Below are positions 22,709-33,878 of a stretch of DNA of 64,000 bases, piece by piece. The position numbers and the translations under genes were made by a program. Positions within the stretch are counted from its first letter, which is position 1. Each line of letters opens with the position of its first letter. Under the pieces are notes generated by a model. That model was not told the DNA's origin. It searched no databases and saw only the letters and a list, made by a program, of their open reading frames with translations. This stretch comes from Collinsella sp. An307 (lineage in GTDB: Bacteria; Actinomycetota; Coriobacteriia; Coriobacteriales; Coriobacteriaceae), in NCBI RefSeq assembly GCF_002161805.1, contig NZ_NFIP01000007.1, positions 1-64,000 on the forward strand, in the 5' to 3' direction.

Positions 22709-22972
22709 GTGGCAAACATCAAGTCCCAGAAGAAGCGTATCCGCACCGCTGAGAAGGCGCGCGTCCGCAACCGCGCCGTCCGCTCTGAGCTCAAGACGCT
22801 CGTCAAGAACGTACAGGCTGCTGTCGAGGAGGGCAACGCCGAGGCTGCTCGCACTGCTGCCGCTCGCGCCTACAAGCGTCTCGACCAGGCTGCGTCCAAG
22901 GGCATCATCCACAAGAACCAGGCCTCCAACCGCAAGTCCGGCGTTCAGAGCCTCGTGAACTCCATCAAGTAG
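22709..22972 (+). CDS. rpsT: 30S ribosomal protein S20
   Basis: 87-residue basic, helical protein that binds 16S rRNA. It starts ANIKSQKKRIRTAEK, the hallmark of S20, and ends with the KGIIHKNQASNRKSG region. GTG start with GAAAGG upstream; non-ATG starts are also known for S20 in other bacteria. It is followed by a strong terminator. Confidence 0.97.
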   Translation: MANIKSQKKRIRTAEKARVRNRAVRSELKTLVKNVQAAVEEGNAEAARTAAARAYKRLDQAASKGIIHKNQASNRKSGVQSLVNSIK

Positions 22973-22996
22973 TTCTACGTTACAGCGTATGCTCGA

Positions 22997-23022
22997 GGGC
23001 CCGTTTTGAGACGGGCCCTTTT
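22997..23022 (+). terminator. Rho-independent terminator after rpsT
   Basis: GGGCCCGT (22997-23004), loop TTTGAG, ACGGGCCC (23011-23018), then TTTT. It separates rpsT from lepA. Confidence 0.9.
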
Positions 23023-23026
23023 CGTA

Positions 23027-23032
23027 TAGAAT
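23027..23032 (+). promoter_or_regulatory. Predicted -10 of lepA, possibly a leaderless transcript
   Basis: TAGAAT at 23027-23032 lies 7 bases before ATG 23040, with TTTTGA at 23004-23009 spaced 17 bases. A start at 23039-23040 would leave almost no 5' leader. No ribosome site precedes either lepA ATG. Confidence 0.4.
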
Positions 23033-23039
23033 GGCTGGT

Positions 23040-24847
<1,808 letters not shown>

Positions 24848-24848
<1 letters not shown>

Positions 24849-25843
24849 TGGCTGTTAAAGACGGGGCGCAGGTTGTGCGCGACCTGCTTGCCGAGCAGCC
24901 CTTCTTGCTTGCACCCATGGCGGGCGTCACCGATGCGGCGTACCGCATCATGTGCCGCCGCCGCGGCGCGCGCCTTGCGTACTCGGAGATGGTGAGCGTT
25001 GCCGGCCTCGCGTATGCGAGCAACAAGACCTGGCGCCTTGTGCTGCCGGAGGACGAGGAGCCCCAGATCTGCGTGCAGCTCTTTGGCAGCAAGCCCGAGC
25101 AGTTTGCCTCGGCGGTCGAAGCCGTCCAGGAGCGGGTGGGGGACAAGCTCACGCTCATCGACATCAACATGGCCTGCCCGGCGCGCAAGGTCATTACCAA
25201 GGGCGAGGGGTCGGCGCTTATGGAGACGCCCGAGCTCGCCGAAGAGATCGTGCGCGCCTGCGTGAGCGCCGCGCGCGTGCCCGTCACCGTGAAGATGCGC
25301 ACCGCGTTTCGCTCGGGCGAGCGCACAGCGCCCGAGCTTGCGCGTCGTCTTGAGGCCGCGGGCGTATCCGCCGTCGCCGTGCACGGGCGCACCGCAAAGC
25401 AGCTCTACACCGGTAGCGCCGACTGGTCGGTCATCGACGAGGTCGCGCGCGCCGTCGACGTTCCCGTCATTGGTTCGGGCGATGTGTTTGACGCCGATGC
25501 CGCGGCGCGCATGCTCTGCGAGACGGCTGCGTCGGGCGTGTTTATCGCCCGCGGCACCTACGGCAACCCGTGGATCTTTACCGATGCGCTCGCCTGCGCC
25601 CGCGAGGGGTTGCCCGCGTCGCAGCACGATGCGCTCGAGCGGCTTGACGCGCTCCGGGAGCACCTCGGCCTAGTACATCGCTACCTGCCCTTTATGGCGC
25701 GTGCGCGCACGTTTGCGACCTGGTACCTCAAGGGCATGCCGCACGCGGCCGCCTGGCGTGGGCGTGTGGTCCAGTGCACCACCTACGACGAGTTCATGGA
25801 GCTGGTGGACGAGATTCAGGCAGACATCACCAGCGAGGCGTAG
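24848..25843 (+). CDS. dusB: tRNA-dihydrouridine synthase (DusB-like)
   Basis: 331-residue FMN enzyme reducing uridine in tRNA D-loops. It shows LAPMAGVTDAAYR at the N-terminus, NMACPARKV carrying the catalytic Cys, and KMR plus VHGRTAKQLY, all Dus hallmarks. The position (Dus between lepA and hemW) is unusual but the genes overlap or nearly touch, so co-transcription is likely. Assignment to DusB rather than another Dus subfamily is inference. Confidence 0.9.
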
Positions 25844-25846
25844 CTG

Positions 25847-27067
25847 ATGCCCATCCGCGCGCTCTATCTGCATATTCCCTTCTGCCACGCCAAATGCGCC
25901 TACTGCGATTTCGACTCCTCTGGTCTGAGGGGACAGGCGCTTTGCGAGGCGGCCTCCGCCTACCTCCCGCAGCTGGTCGAGCGCCTGGACGCCTTTGGCG
26001 CCCGCGGTGCGCTCGAGAGCGTCGAGACCGTCTACGTGGGTGGCGGCACGCCTACGGTTTTGGGCGAGGGGCTGGTGCGTCTCGTCGAGCGGGTGAGGCG
26101 CTGGTGCGCACCCGTGGAGTTCACCTGCGAGGCGAATCCCGAGTCGTTTGACGAGGGTCTCGCCAGCGCGCTCGCGCAGGCCGGCGCGACCCGCGTCTCG
26201 CTTGGCGTACAGAGCATGGTGGACGAGGAACTCGCCCGGATCGGACGCCTGCACAACCGCGACGGCGCCCTGCGCGCCATCGCGGCGGCACAGGCGGCGG
26301 AGCTCACGGTCTCGGTAGACTGCATGTGCGGTCTCCCCGGGCAGACCGCCGCCTCTTGGGAGCGTACGTTCGAGGGCGTTCTCGGCGCACATCCGGACCA
26401 TGTGTCGGTCTACCCGCTTACCCTGGAGGAGGGCACCCCGCTCGCGCGCCAAGCGGAGCGCGACCCGGAGGTCGTGCCCGATGAGGACTTTCAGGCGGCG
26501 TGCATGGAGCGGGCGCGCGACGTGCTTTCCACAGCCGGTTTCGAGCGCTACGAGGTTGCAAGCTACGCCCGTGCCGGACGCGTGTGCCGGCACAACATCG
26601 CCTACTGGACCGGGGCGAGCTACCTCGGTCTCGGACGCTCCGCGGCAGGTATGCTCGCAGGTGAGGAGTTTCGCGCGCTTGCCGGCCTTTTCCCGTCGGT
26701 TGTGCTCGAGGGCGCGGACGCCCTTGCCGACGGCGCGCGCGTGCGCATGGTGCAGCGCGACGACGCCGCTACCACCTTTGAGGGGGAGGTGCTCACCCCG
26801 CGCGAGGCGCTCGCAGAGGACCTCATGCTCGGCATGCGCATGACCGCCGGCGTCTCCGAGGCGCTTATCGCCTGCGCGCGCGACCTTATAGGCGCCGGAC
26901 GCGTCGACGCCGCCGTTCGCGAGGCGCTCGACCGTGGCCTCGCGCGTTGGACAGAAGAGCCCCTGCCCGGTGCGGATGCGCGCGGGCGCCGGCTCGTTCC
27001 CACCAATGAGGGGTGGCTTCTTGGCAACGAGCTCTACGGTCTTTTCTGGGACCTTGCGGTCGCGTGA
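25847..27067 (+). CDS. hemW: Radical SAM heme chaperone HemW
   Basis: 406 residues with the N-terminal radical SAM motif FCHAKCAYC (Cys13, Cys17, Cys20) and the following VGGGTPT. The CxxxCxxC form followed directly by a phenylalanine-containing CDF is typical of HemW, which binds and delivers heme, rather than the coproporphyrinogen oxidase HemN. ATG 25847 is 3 bases after the dus stop. Confidence 0.92.
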   Translation: MPIRALYLHIPFCHAKCAYCDFDSSGLRGQALCEAASAYLPQLVERLDAFGARGALESVETVYVGGGTPTVLGEGLVRLVERVRRWCAPVEFTCEANPESFDEGLASALAQAGATRVSLGVQSMVDEELARIGRLHNRDGALRAIAAAQAAELTVSVDCMCGLPGQTAASWERTFEGVLGAHPDHVSVYPLTLEEGTPLARQAERDPEVVPDEDFQAACMERARDVLSTAGFERYEVASYARAGRVCRHNIAYWTGASYLGLGRSAAGMLAGEEFRALAGLFPSVVLEGADALADGARVRMVQRDDAATTFEGEVLTPREALAEDLMLGMRMTAGVSEALIACARDLIGAGRVDAAVREALDRGLARWTEEPLPGADARGRRLVPTNEGWLLGNELYGLFWDLAVA

Positions 27068-27094
27068 TTGACGCTGGCGGCACTTCGGTACAAT
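27068..27094 (+). promoter_or_regulatory. Predicted promoter of the membrane dnaJ-like gene
   Basis: TTGACG (27068-27073) and TACAAT (27089-27094) with a 15-base spacer, which is short. It starts right after the hemW stop. No CIRCE or HAIR heat-shock repeat is seen. Confidence 0.4.
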
Positions 27095-27135
27095 AACATC
27101 CGTCTGAGGTGTGTTTCGAAAGGGTTTTTGCCTCT

Positions 27136-28254
27136 ATGGCGACGATGAACGAGAAGGATTACTACGCGATCCTCGGTGTCTCCAAAGATGCCGATAAACG
27201 CGAGATTCAAAAGGCCTTTCAGCAGAAGGCGCGCAAGCTCCACCCCGATGTGAACAAGGCGCCCGATGCGGAGGAGCGCTTCAAAGAGGTCTCCGAGGCG
27301 TACGCCGTGCTCTCCGACGAGCAGAAGCGCGCCCGCTATGACGCCATGCGCTCCGGCAACCCCTTTGCCGGCTCCGCGCCCGCAAGCGGCTCGTACGGCG
27401 GCTACGGCGGAGGCTATGGTGCCTCGCCCTTCGATGGCGGTTTTCCGTTCGGCGCGGGCTTTGGCGGCTGGGCTCAGGGGCGCTCCCAGCGCCGCTCCTC
27501 GTCCGCCTACAACCCCGAGAACGGCGCCGACGTGGTCGTCGATGTCGAGCTCACGGCGGAAGACGTCAAATGTGGCGTGCGCAAGGGCGTGAAGTATCGC
27601 CGCTACGAGTCCTGCGGGCACTGCCACGGGTCGGGTTCGGTCTCGACGGAGCATGCGCATACCTGCCCGAGCTGCGGCGGCACCGGCACCATCGGCGTCG
27701 ACATGGCCTTCCTCTTCGGCGGTGGGATGTTCCAGATGGTGTGCCCCGAGTGCGGTGGTTCGGGCAAAGTCGTGGCAGACCCCTGTCCCGAGTGCGGCGG
27801 TTCGGGCCGCACCCAGGTCATGAGCGAGGCCGTCATCGAGTTTCCGCCTGGTACGCACGACGGCGATCGCGTGCGCGTCGCCGGCATGGGACATGCCGGT
27901 ACCAACGGGGCGGCCGGCGGCGACCTCATCGGTCGCGCGCGCGTTGCTGCCGAGCGCCTGGACGGAAGCGCGCGCCAGGGCTTCTACGTCATGGGCTTCG
28001 CCACGCCCTTCCTCGCGCTCTTCGCGTTTTTGCAGTCGCTTTCCATCTTAGCCGTCATCTGCATCGCGGTCTTTGGCTTTGGCGTGTTCCAAGTGCTTTC
28101 CGACGACGTCCTGCACCGCACGCCCCTGTGGTGGCGCCGCGGCGGGGCGCGCTTTGTGAGCGGGTTTGCAAACGCGCTCTTCTACGCGGTCATCATGTTC
28201 TGGTTTGTGAGCTGCTCGAGCGGTCTGTATTACCGCCCGTTTTTCTACATGTAG
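27136..28254 (+). CDS. DnaJ-like protein with C-terminal membrane segments
   Basis: 372 residues. A J domain with HPD (about 5-70), a Gly/Phe-rich linker (about 75-115) and four CxxCxGxG-type zinc repeats ([24 protein letters not shown] twice) are intact. After only about 40 residues of the first substrate-binding domain the protein changes to about 90 hydrophobic residues with two or three predicted membrane helices and a WWRRGG loop. The usual second C-terminal domain and dimerisation region are absent. It would recruit DnaK to the membrane. The reading frame is clean, so this is not a frameshift. ATG 27136 has GAAAGG upstream. Confidence 0.85.
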   Translation: MATMNEKDYYAILGVSKDADKREIQKAFQQKARKLHPDVNKAPDAEERFKEVSEAYAVLSDEQKRARYDAMRSGNPFAGSAPASGSYGGYGGGYGASPFDGGFPFGAGFGGWAQGRSQRRSSSAYNPENGADVVVDVELTAEDVKCGVRKGVKYRRYESCGHCHGSGSVSTEHAHTCPSCGGTGTIGVDMAFLFGGGMFQMVCPECGGSGKVVADPCPECGGSGRTQVMSEAVIEFPPGTHDGDRVRVAGMGHAGTNGAAGGDLIGRARVAAERLDGSARQGFYVMGFATPFLALFAFLQSLSILAVICIAVFGFGVFQVLSDDVLHRTPLWWRRGGARFVSGFANALFYAVIMFWFVSCSSGLYYRPFFYM

Positions 28255-28426
28255 CCGGGTAACCGGGGGGCGGCGCTCGTTCAGGGCAACGCGCAGGTGC
28301 GTGCGCGCCTTTGATTTAAGGTTGCCGCCATCGGGTACAACGGGTAACGTCGGTGTGACCGTCTGATTTTGCTGGAGTAACTAGGGGCGCCTCGCTTGGG
28401 CGCCATCGTGGGGGAAGGTTTTGTCC

Positions 28427-29575
28427 GTGGCGGAGAAAAGGGACTATTACGAGGTACTGGGTGTCGATCGCGATGCCGACCAGCGCACGATCAAGCGCGC
28501 GTTTCTTAAAAAAGCGCGTACGGTGCACCCGGATGTCTCGGACGACCCCGATGCCGAGGAGAAGTTCAAGGAGCTGAACGAGGCGTACTCGGTTCTCTCC
28601 GACGAGCAGAAGCGCGCCAACTACGACCGCTACGGCACGGCAGATGGCCCCATGGGTTCGGGCTATGTCGACCTTAACGATATCTTCGGTGGCATGGGGA
28701 TGGACGACATCTTCTCTTCCTTCTTCGGTGGCGGGGCCGGCGGCGGCAGGAGGCGCGCGCAGCGTCGCCAGGGCCGCGACATGGCCATCTCGGTCACCAT
28801 CACCCTGGAGGAGGCTGCCCTCGGCTGCACCAAGACCATCTCCTTCGACCGCCTCGCCCCGTGCGAGGACTGCCACGGCACCGGTCTTTCCGAGGGCGCT
28901 AAGGAGACGGAGTGCCCGCGCTGCCACGGCACCGGCTTTGTCACCACGGTGCAGCGCTCCATCTTTGGCCAGATGCAGTCATCTTCCCCCTGCCCGGACT
29001 GCGGCGGCGAGGGCGTCATCATCGACCACCCCTGTGAGATGTGCGACGGCCAGGGGCGCACACCCAGCCATGAGAAGATCGACGTCCAGATTCCCGCGGG
29101 CATCTCCTCGGGCAGGCAGCTGCGCGTGCGCGGTTACGGCGAGGCGGGCTTCCGCGGTGCCGAGGCGGGTGACCTCATCGTCACGGTGGGCATCGAGGAT
29201 CACAACCGTTTCCGCCGTGTGGGCGACGACCTCGCGTGCGAGATCGAGGTCTCCATGGTTCAGGCAGCGCTCGGCTGCAGCGTCGAGGTCGCCGGCATCA
29301 TGCCTGATGAAACACTTGTCTTCGAGGTCCCGGCGGGCACCCAGTTTGGCGACACCGTGACCCTCGAGGGGTACGGCATGCCCCGTATCGGCGGGGGAGG
29401 ATCGCGCGGCCGCGCCGTCGCGCAGGTGCGCGTCACGGTCCCCGCAAAGCTCGACGACGAGTCCCGTCGCATTCTGGAGAGCTACGCCGAGCACAACCGC
29501 GAGGCGTATGCGCCGGCGCCGCGCAAAAGCGTGGGCGACCGCATTCGCGATGCCATAGACGACATTCTGGATTAG
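28427..29575 (+). CDS. dnaJ: Chaperone protein DnaJ (type I)
   Basis: 382 residues with the full class I layout: J domain with HPD, Gly/Phe linker, four zinc motifs (CEDCHGTG, CPRCHGTG, CPDCGGEG, CEMCDGQG) and both C-terminal substrate-binding domains. It stimulates DnaK ATPase. GTG 28427 is favoured because GGAAGG lies 8 bases before it; TTG 28421 would be too close. It lies 172 bases after the membrane paralogue. A weak promoter TTGCCG-17-TAACGT (28322-28350) may be present. Confidence 0.95.
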   Translation: MAEKRDYYEVLGVDRDADQRTIKRAFLKKARTVHPDVSDDPDAEEKFKELNEAYSVLSDEQKRANYDRYGTADGPMGSGYVDLNDIFGGMGMDDIFSSFFGGGAGGGRRRAQRRQGRDMAISVTITLEEAALGCTKTISFDRLAPCEDCHGTGLSEGAKETECPRCHGTGFVTTVQRSIFGQMQSSSPCPDCGGEGVIIDHPCEMCDGQGRTPSHEKIDVQIPAGISSGRQLRVRGYGEAGFRGAEAGDLIVTVGIEDHNRFRRVGDDLACEIEVSMVQAALGCSVEVAGIMPDETLVFEVPAGTQFGDTVTLEGYGMPRIGGGGSRGRAVAQVRVTVPAKLDDESRRILESYAEHNREAYAPAPRKSVGDRIRDAIDDILD

Positions 29576-29578
29576 GCG

Positions 29579-30907
29579 ATGACAGGTAGCACAGGCGTTT
29601 CCGTAATCAATCTCGGCTGCCGGGTGAACCGCGTCGAGTCAGACCGCATCTCGCGCGAGTTCGCCCAAGCGGGTTTCTCGCTCGTTCCCGCTGAGGAGGC
29701 GGCGCTCATCGTTATCAACACCTGCGCCGTCACCGGCGAGGCGGAGGCAAAGACCCGCAAGGCCGTGCGACATGCGCTCGGTCAGCCGGGCGAGCCTATC
29801 GTCATCGCCACCGGCTGCGCCGCCAACCTTCATCCCGACATGCTTGAGGAACTCTCCGACCGCGTCTGCGTCGAGCCGTCGAAGATAAGCGTCGTCGACC
29901 GCGCTTGCGAGCTTCTCTCCCTCGACCGTAGGGACGCCGAGGCGGACGAGGTGGCCGAGGGCGGCGTCGACGCCCGCTCGCTTGCCGAGATGCTCGGCCG
30001 CTCGCGTTGGGGCATCAAGGTGCAGGACGGCTGCAATAACCGCTGCACCTACTGCATCGTCTGGAAGGCGCGCGGGCCCGAGCGCTCCGTCCCCGTCGAG
30101 GCGGTGCTTGACCAGGTGCGCCTCGCTGCCGAGGCGGGCATCCCCGAGGTCGTGCTCACCGGCGTCAACCTCGGCGCCTACGACGGCGTGGGACCAAGCG
30201 ACGAGCATGTGGAGATCGACGAGCTCCTTCGCGCCATTTTGGAGGAGACCTCCGTCGCCCAGGTGCGCCTGTCCTCGCTCGAGCCCATGGATGTGAGCGA
30301 CCGCCTGATCGATTACATGGCCGCGCACAAGGACCGTATCGCGCCGTTTCTCCATCTGCCGCTCCAGTCGGGCTCAACCGAGACGCTCTCGCGCATGGGG
30401 AGGCCCTATACGGCGGAGGAGTTCCTGGCGCTTGTCGAGCGCATCCGTGCGCACCTTCCTGAGGTCGCACTCTCCTGCGATGTGATCGTGGGCTTCCCCG
30501 GTGAGACGGACGAGGAGTTCGAGCAGTCGCTTTCCTTCTGCCGCAAGGTCGGCTTCTCGCGCATGCACGTGTTCCGCTACAGCGCACGCCCCGGCACCAT
30601 CGCGGCAGATATGCCCGACCAGGTTCCGCCGGAGGTGAAGGAGGAACGGAGCGTCCGCATGCGTGCGCTCGCGCAGGACCTCGCGCGCTATGATGCCCGC
30701 TCGCGCATCGACACGGTGGAAAACGCGGTGCTGGAGGCGGGGCGCCCGGCGACCCTCGCCTCGTTCCACCGGATTCACGTTATGGATGCGCCTGAGACCA
30801 CGCCTGCGCTCGTTCGTGTTGCTATCATGGGGATGGACGAATCCGGTGCCCTTTACGGCCGCGTGGCGCGGTCGGAGGATGCAGCGAGTGAGGAGTGCGA
30901 TGGATAG
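29579..30907 (+). CDS. mtaB: tRNA t6A37 methylthiotransferase MtaB
   Basis: 442-residue radical SAM methylthiotransferase. It has an N-terminal UPF0004 domain (VINLGCRVNRVESD), the cluster motif CNNRCTYC, and a C-terminal TRAM-like region. The LGCRVN and WKARGPERSVP forms fit MtaB, which makes ms2t6A in tRNA. It sits 3 bases after dnaJ, as in Firmicutes where mtaB follows the dnaK operon. The window also encodes RimO and MiaB, so all three MTTase types occur. Confidence 0.93.
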   Translation: MTGSTGVSVINLGCRVNRVESDRISREFAQAGFSLVPAEEAALIVINTCAVTGEAEAKTRKAVRHALGQPGEPIVIATGCAANLHPDMLEELSDRVCVEPSKISVVDRACELLSLDRRDAEADEVAEGGVDARSLAEMLGRSRWGIKVQDGCNNRCTYCIVWKARGPERSVPVEAVLDQVRLAAEAGIPEVVLTGVNLGAYDGVGPSDEHVEIDELLRAILEETSVAQVRLSSLEPMDVSDRLIDYMAAHKDRIAPFLHLPLQSGSTETLSRMGRPYTAEEFLALVERIRAHLPEVALSCDVIVGFPGETDEEFEQSLSFCRKVGFSRMHVFRYSARPGTIAADMPDQVPPEVKEERSVRMRALAQDLARYDARSRIDTVENAVLEAGRPATLASFHRIHVMDAPETTPALVRVAIMGMDESGALYGRVARSEDAASEECDG

Positions 30908-31856
30908 CGCAACCGTGCGGCTTTCAATTCCCGATACCGTCGATGCCCGGGTGCTCTCGGGCGCGGGCGATGCCGTTTTGCGCGCCATCGAGGAGCGAAC
31001 ACCAGCGAGCATCCTGTTTCGCGGCGATTCGGTCACGCTCGCCGGCACGCCCGGTGAGGTCGAGCTTCTGACCCGGCTCTTTGGCAAGCTCATGCAGGAG
31101 GCCGCCTCCGGGCGTGCGCTCACTTCCGACGAGGCGGTGCGCTTGCTCGACGCCCTGCGCGAGAGCGGTGCGGGTGCGGCGGATTTCCGCGATGACATCC
31201 TGCTCACGTACCGCGGGCGCGCGCTCAGGCCCAAGACGCTCGGCCAGAAGCGCTACATCGACGCCATTCGCTCCAACACCGTCACCTTCTGTTTGGGGCC
31301 CGCAGGCACGGGCAAGACCTATCTTGCCATGGCGATGGCGGTGGGCGCCCTCAAGCGGCGCGAGGTGAGCCGCATCGTCCTTACGCGTCCCGTGGTGGAG
31401 GCGGGGGAGAGCCTGGGCTACCTGCCGGGAACCCTTCAGGAGAAGATCGACCCGTATGTGCGCCCGCTCTTCGATGCACTCTTTGATATGACTGACATGG
31501 AGCGCGCCTCGGAGCTCGTGGAGCGCGGCGTCATCGAGATCGCGCCGCTTGCCTACATGCGCGGCCGCACGCTAAACGACGCGTTCGTCCTGCTCGACGA
31601 GGCGCAGAACACCACGCCCGAGCAGATGAAGATGTTCCTTACCCGTCTGGGCTTCAATTCCAAGTTCATCATCACCGGCGACATGACGCAGCGCGACCTC
31701 GTCGGGCGCCGTGGGGGCCTCACCGATATCGAGGATATTCTGCGCGGTGTGGACGATATCGCCTTCATTCACCTCGACCGCACCGACGTGGTGAGGCACT
31801 CGCTCGTCGGGCGCATCGTCGAGGCGTACGACGCCTTTGAAACCGCAAAGAAGTGA
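30900..31856 (+). CDS. phoH: PhoH-like ATPase
   Basis: 318 residues, with an N-terminal RNA-binding-like region and a PhoH NTPase domain with Walker A GPAGTGKTY and VLLDEAQN. PhoH-like proteins are linked to RNA metabolism together with YbeY. ATG 30900 overlaps the mtaB stop by 8 bases. The frame is open further upstream to 30663 but that part is mtaB in another frame. Confidence 0.93.
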   Translation: MDSATVRLSIPDTVDARVLSGAGDAVLRAIEERTPASILFRGDSVTLAGTPGEVELLTRLFGKLMQEAASGRALTSDEAVRLLDALRESGAGAADFRDDILLTYRGRALRPKTLGQKRYIDAIRSNTVTFCLGPAGTGKTYLAMAMAVGALKRREVSRIVLTRPVVEAGESLGYLPGTLQEKIDPYVRPLFDALFDMTDMERASELVERGVIEIAPLAYMRGRTLNDAFVLLDEAQNTTPEQMKMFLTRLGFNSKFIITGDMTQRDLVGRRGGLTDIEDILRGVDDIAFIHLDRTDVVRHSLVGRIVEAYDAFETAKK

Positions 31857-31869
31857 AAGGACCGGTTCC

Positions 31870-32379
31870 GTGAGCGTTCTCATCACCAACGACGACTCCC
31901 TTGCGGTCCCGCTTGTCGACAACGAGATCGAGGCCATCTGCGCCCACGTGCTCGCCGCCGAGGGCGTGGCGGATACGGCCGAGGTCTCGTTCAGCTGGAT
32001 CGGTGACGATGAGATGCGCGCCCTCAACGCCGAGTGGCGCGGCATCGACGCGCCAACTGATGTGCTCTCGTTTCCCATCGACGATCCCTTTGCGGAGGAA
32101 GAGCTCCCGGGCATGCCGCTTGAACTCGGTGACATCCTCATCGACCCGTTTCAGATTGCTCGCCAGGCGCCGGAGTTTGACAACGATGACGCCACCGAGT
32201 GCCGCCTCATGCTCGTGCACGGCCTCCTGCACCTTCTGGGATACGACCACCTCGAGGACGACGAGGCGCGCGAGATGGAGGCCCGCGAGGAGGAGCTGCT
32301 GCGCGAGCTCGCCCGCATGCGCGGGGACGACCCGGATACGGTGCGCATCGGCCCCACGACGCGCCACACGCAAGACTGA
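31870..32379 (+). CDS. ybeY: Endoribonuclease YbeY
   Basis: 169-residue metal-dependent RNase needed for 16S rRNA 3' end maturation and ribosome quality control. The zinc motif is HGLLHLLGYDH, matching H3xH5xH. GTG 31870 is preceded by GAAAGGAC; the frame to 31837 runs into phoH. A charged tail of about 30 residues follows the motif. Confidence 0.95.
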   Translation: MSVLITNDDSLAVPLVDNEIEAICAHVLAAEGVADTAEVSFSWIGDDEMRALNAEWRGIDAPTDVLSFPIDDPFAEEELPGMPLELGDILIDPFQIARQAPEFDNDDATECRLMLVHGLLHLLGYDHLEDDEAREMEAREEELLRELARMRGDDPDTVRIGPTTRHTQD

Positions 32380-32397
32380 CGATACAGGAGGTATGAG

Positions 32398-32775
32398 ATG
32401 ATTCCCGGTTCCAACAGGGAGCACCCCACGTTCCTGCGGTCCTTCCGCTATGCGCTCGAGGGCTTCCGGACCGCCGTCACCACCGGGCGCAACATCAACG
32501 TGCAGATCTGCGTGGGCGTGGCTGCGCTCATCGCAGGTTCCGTACTCAAGCTCGATGCGCTCTCGTGGATTCTCATCATCCTCTGCATCGGGCTCGTGCT
32601 CTTTGCCGAGCTCGTCAACACCTCCATCGAGGCCATCGTAGACTTGGCCACGCAGGAGCTGCATCCGCTTGCCAAACGCGCCAAGGACATCGCCGCCGCA
32701 AGCGTGTTCACCCTATCGGTGACGTCCGCCATCGTCGGCATCATCGTGTTCGTCCGCGCGTTCACCCTGCTGTAG
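32398..32775 (+). CDS. dgkA: Diacylglycerol / undecaprenol kinase family protein
   Basis: 125-residue membrane protein with three helices and the family's conserved segment ELVNTSIEAIVDLAT, which carries catalytic Glu and Asn residues. Gram-positive members phosphorylate undecaprenol and so recycle the wall-precursor carrier. It sits in the common order ybeY-dgkA-era with AGGAGG just before the ATG. Confidence 0.93.
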   Translation: MIPGSNREHPTFLRSFRYALEGFRTAVTTGRNINVQICVGVAALIAGSVLKLDALSWILIILCIGLVLFAELVNTSIEAIVDLATQELHPLAKRAKDIAAASVFTLSVTSAIVGIIVFVRAFTLL

Positions 32776-32807
32776 CGGGTGCTGCGGTATCTAGCTAGGA
32801 GTTTGCC

Positions 32808-33848
32808 TTGAGCGAGTATTCTGAAGACGTCTTTGAGGACGAGGTCGACTTCGACCCCTTTGCCAACATGACCGATGACGAGATCGACGCCCTCGCAGAG
32901 GACGAGGGCGCCTCGGGCGGGATGTTCGGCATGGTAGCCGGTGACGTCCCCGAAGGGTTCCGTTCTGGTTTTGTGGCCCTCGTTGGCAGGCCCAACGCCG
33001 GCAAGTCGACGCTGCTCAACGCCTGCCTGGGGGAGAAGGTCGCCATCACCTCGCCCGTTGCGCAGACGACGCGCCGTCGCATGAGGGGCGTCGTCAACCG
33101 CGAAGGGTGCCAGATCGTCTTCGTCGACACGCCCGGCCTCCACAAGCCGCAGGACTCGCTTGGCGGCGAGCTCAACCGCAGTGCGCTCGCAGAGCTTGCC
33201 GATGTTGATGTCGTCGCCTTTTTGATCGATGCCACCAAGCCCATCGGTACGGGTGACGCGTGGGTCGCCGAACGCGTCAAGAAGTGCTCGGCAACCAAGA
33301 TCCTCGTGCTTACCAAGATTGACCTCGCCACGCCCGACCAGGTCACCGCGCAGCTCGCCGCCGCGCATGAGCTGATGGACTTTGACGACGAGCTCGTGGT
33401 CTCCTCTGTTGAGGGCTTCAATGTCGATACGTTCTGCTCTCTGGTGGAGAGCCACCTGCCCGAGGGGCCGCGCTGGTTCCCCGCGGGTATGAAGACCGAC
33501 GAGTCCGACGAGATGCTCGTTGCCGAGTTCATCCGCGAGAAAGTCCTTCTCCTCACGCGCGAGGAGGTGCCCCATGCGGTGGGCGTCACCTGTGACGAGA
33601 TGGAGTTCAAGAAGGGCGGCTCGGTGCTCGCCCTTCGGGCGACGATTCTTGTGGAGCGCGAGGGCCAGAAGGGGATCATCATTGGCAAGCGCGGTGCCAT
33701 GATCAAAAAGATCGGCTCCGAGGCGCGCCGCGACCTGGAGCGGATCTTCGACTGCCGCGTCTTTTTGGACCTCGAGGTGCGCGTGCGCCCCAACTGGCGA
33801 AGCGATGTCCGCGAAATTCGCCGGCTCGGCTACGCTGCCGACGAGTAG
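32808..33848 (+). CDS. era: GTPase Era
   Basis: 346 residues. GTPase motifs GRPNAGKST (starting near residue 60), DTPG and TKID are followed by a KH domain that binds the 3' end of 16S rRNA. An acidic extension of about 45-50 residues precedes the G domain, longer than in most Era proteins. TTG 32808 has AGGAG six bases upstream, so the extension is probably translated. Confidence 0.95.
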   Translation: MSEYSEDVFEDEVDFDPFANMTDDEIDALAEDEGASGGMFGMVAGDVPEGFRSGFVALVGRPNAGKSTLLNACLGEKVAITSPVAQTTRRRMRGVVNREGCQIVFVDTPGLHKPQDSLGGELNRSALAELADVDVVAFLIDATKPIGTGDAWVAERVKKCSATKILVLTKIDLATPDQVTAQLAAAHELMDFDDELVVSSVEGFNVDTFCSLVESHLPEGPRWFPAGMKTDESDEMLVAEFIREKVLLLTREEVPHAVGVTCDEMEFKKGGSVLALRATILVEREGQKGIIIGKRGAMIKKIGSEARRDLERIFDCRVFLDLEVRVRPNWRSDVREIRRLGYAADE

Positions 33849-33878
33849 CGCACCCGCGGCCTTTGTTTGAGCGGCATC

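Noticed and set aside
27136-29575. Heat-shock control elements (CIRCE or HAIR) before the dnaJ genes
   Set aside because: No matching inverted repeats were found in either upstream gap.
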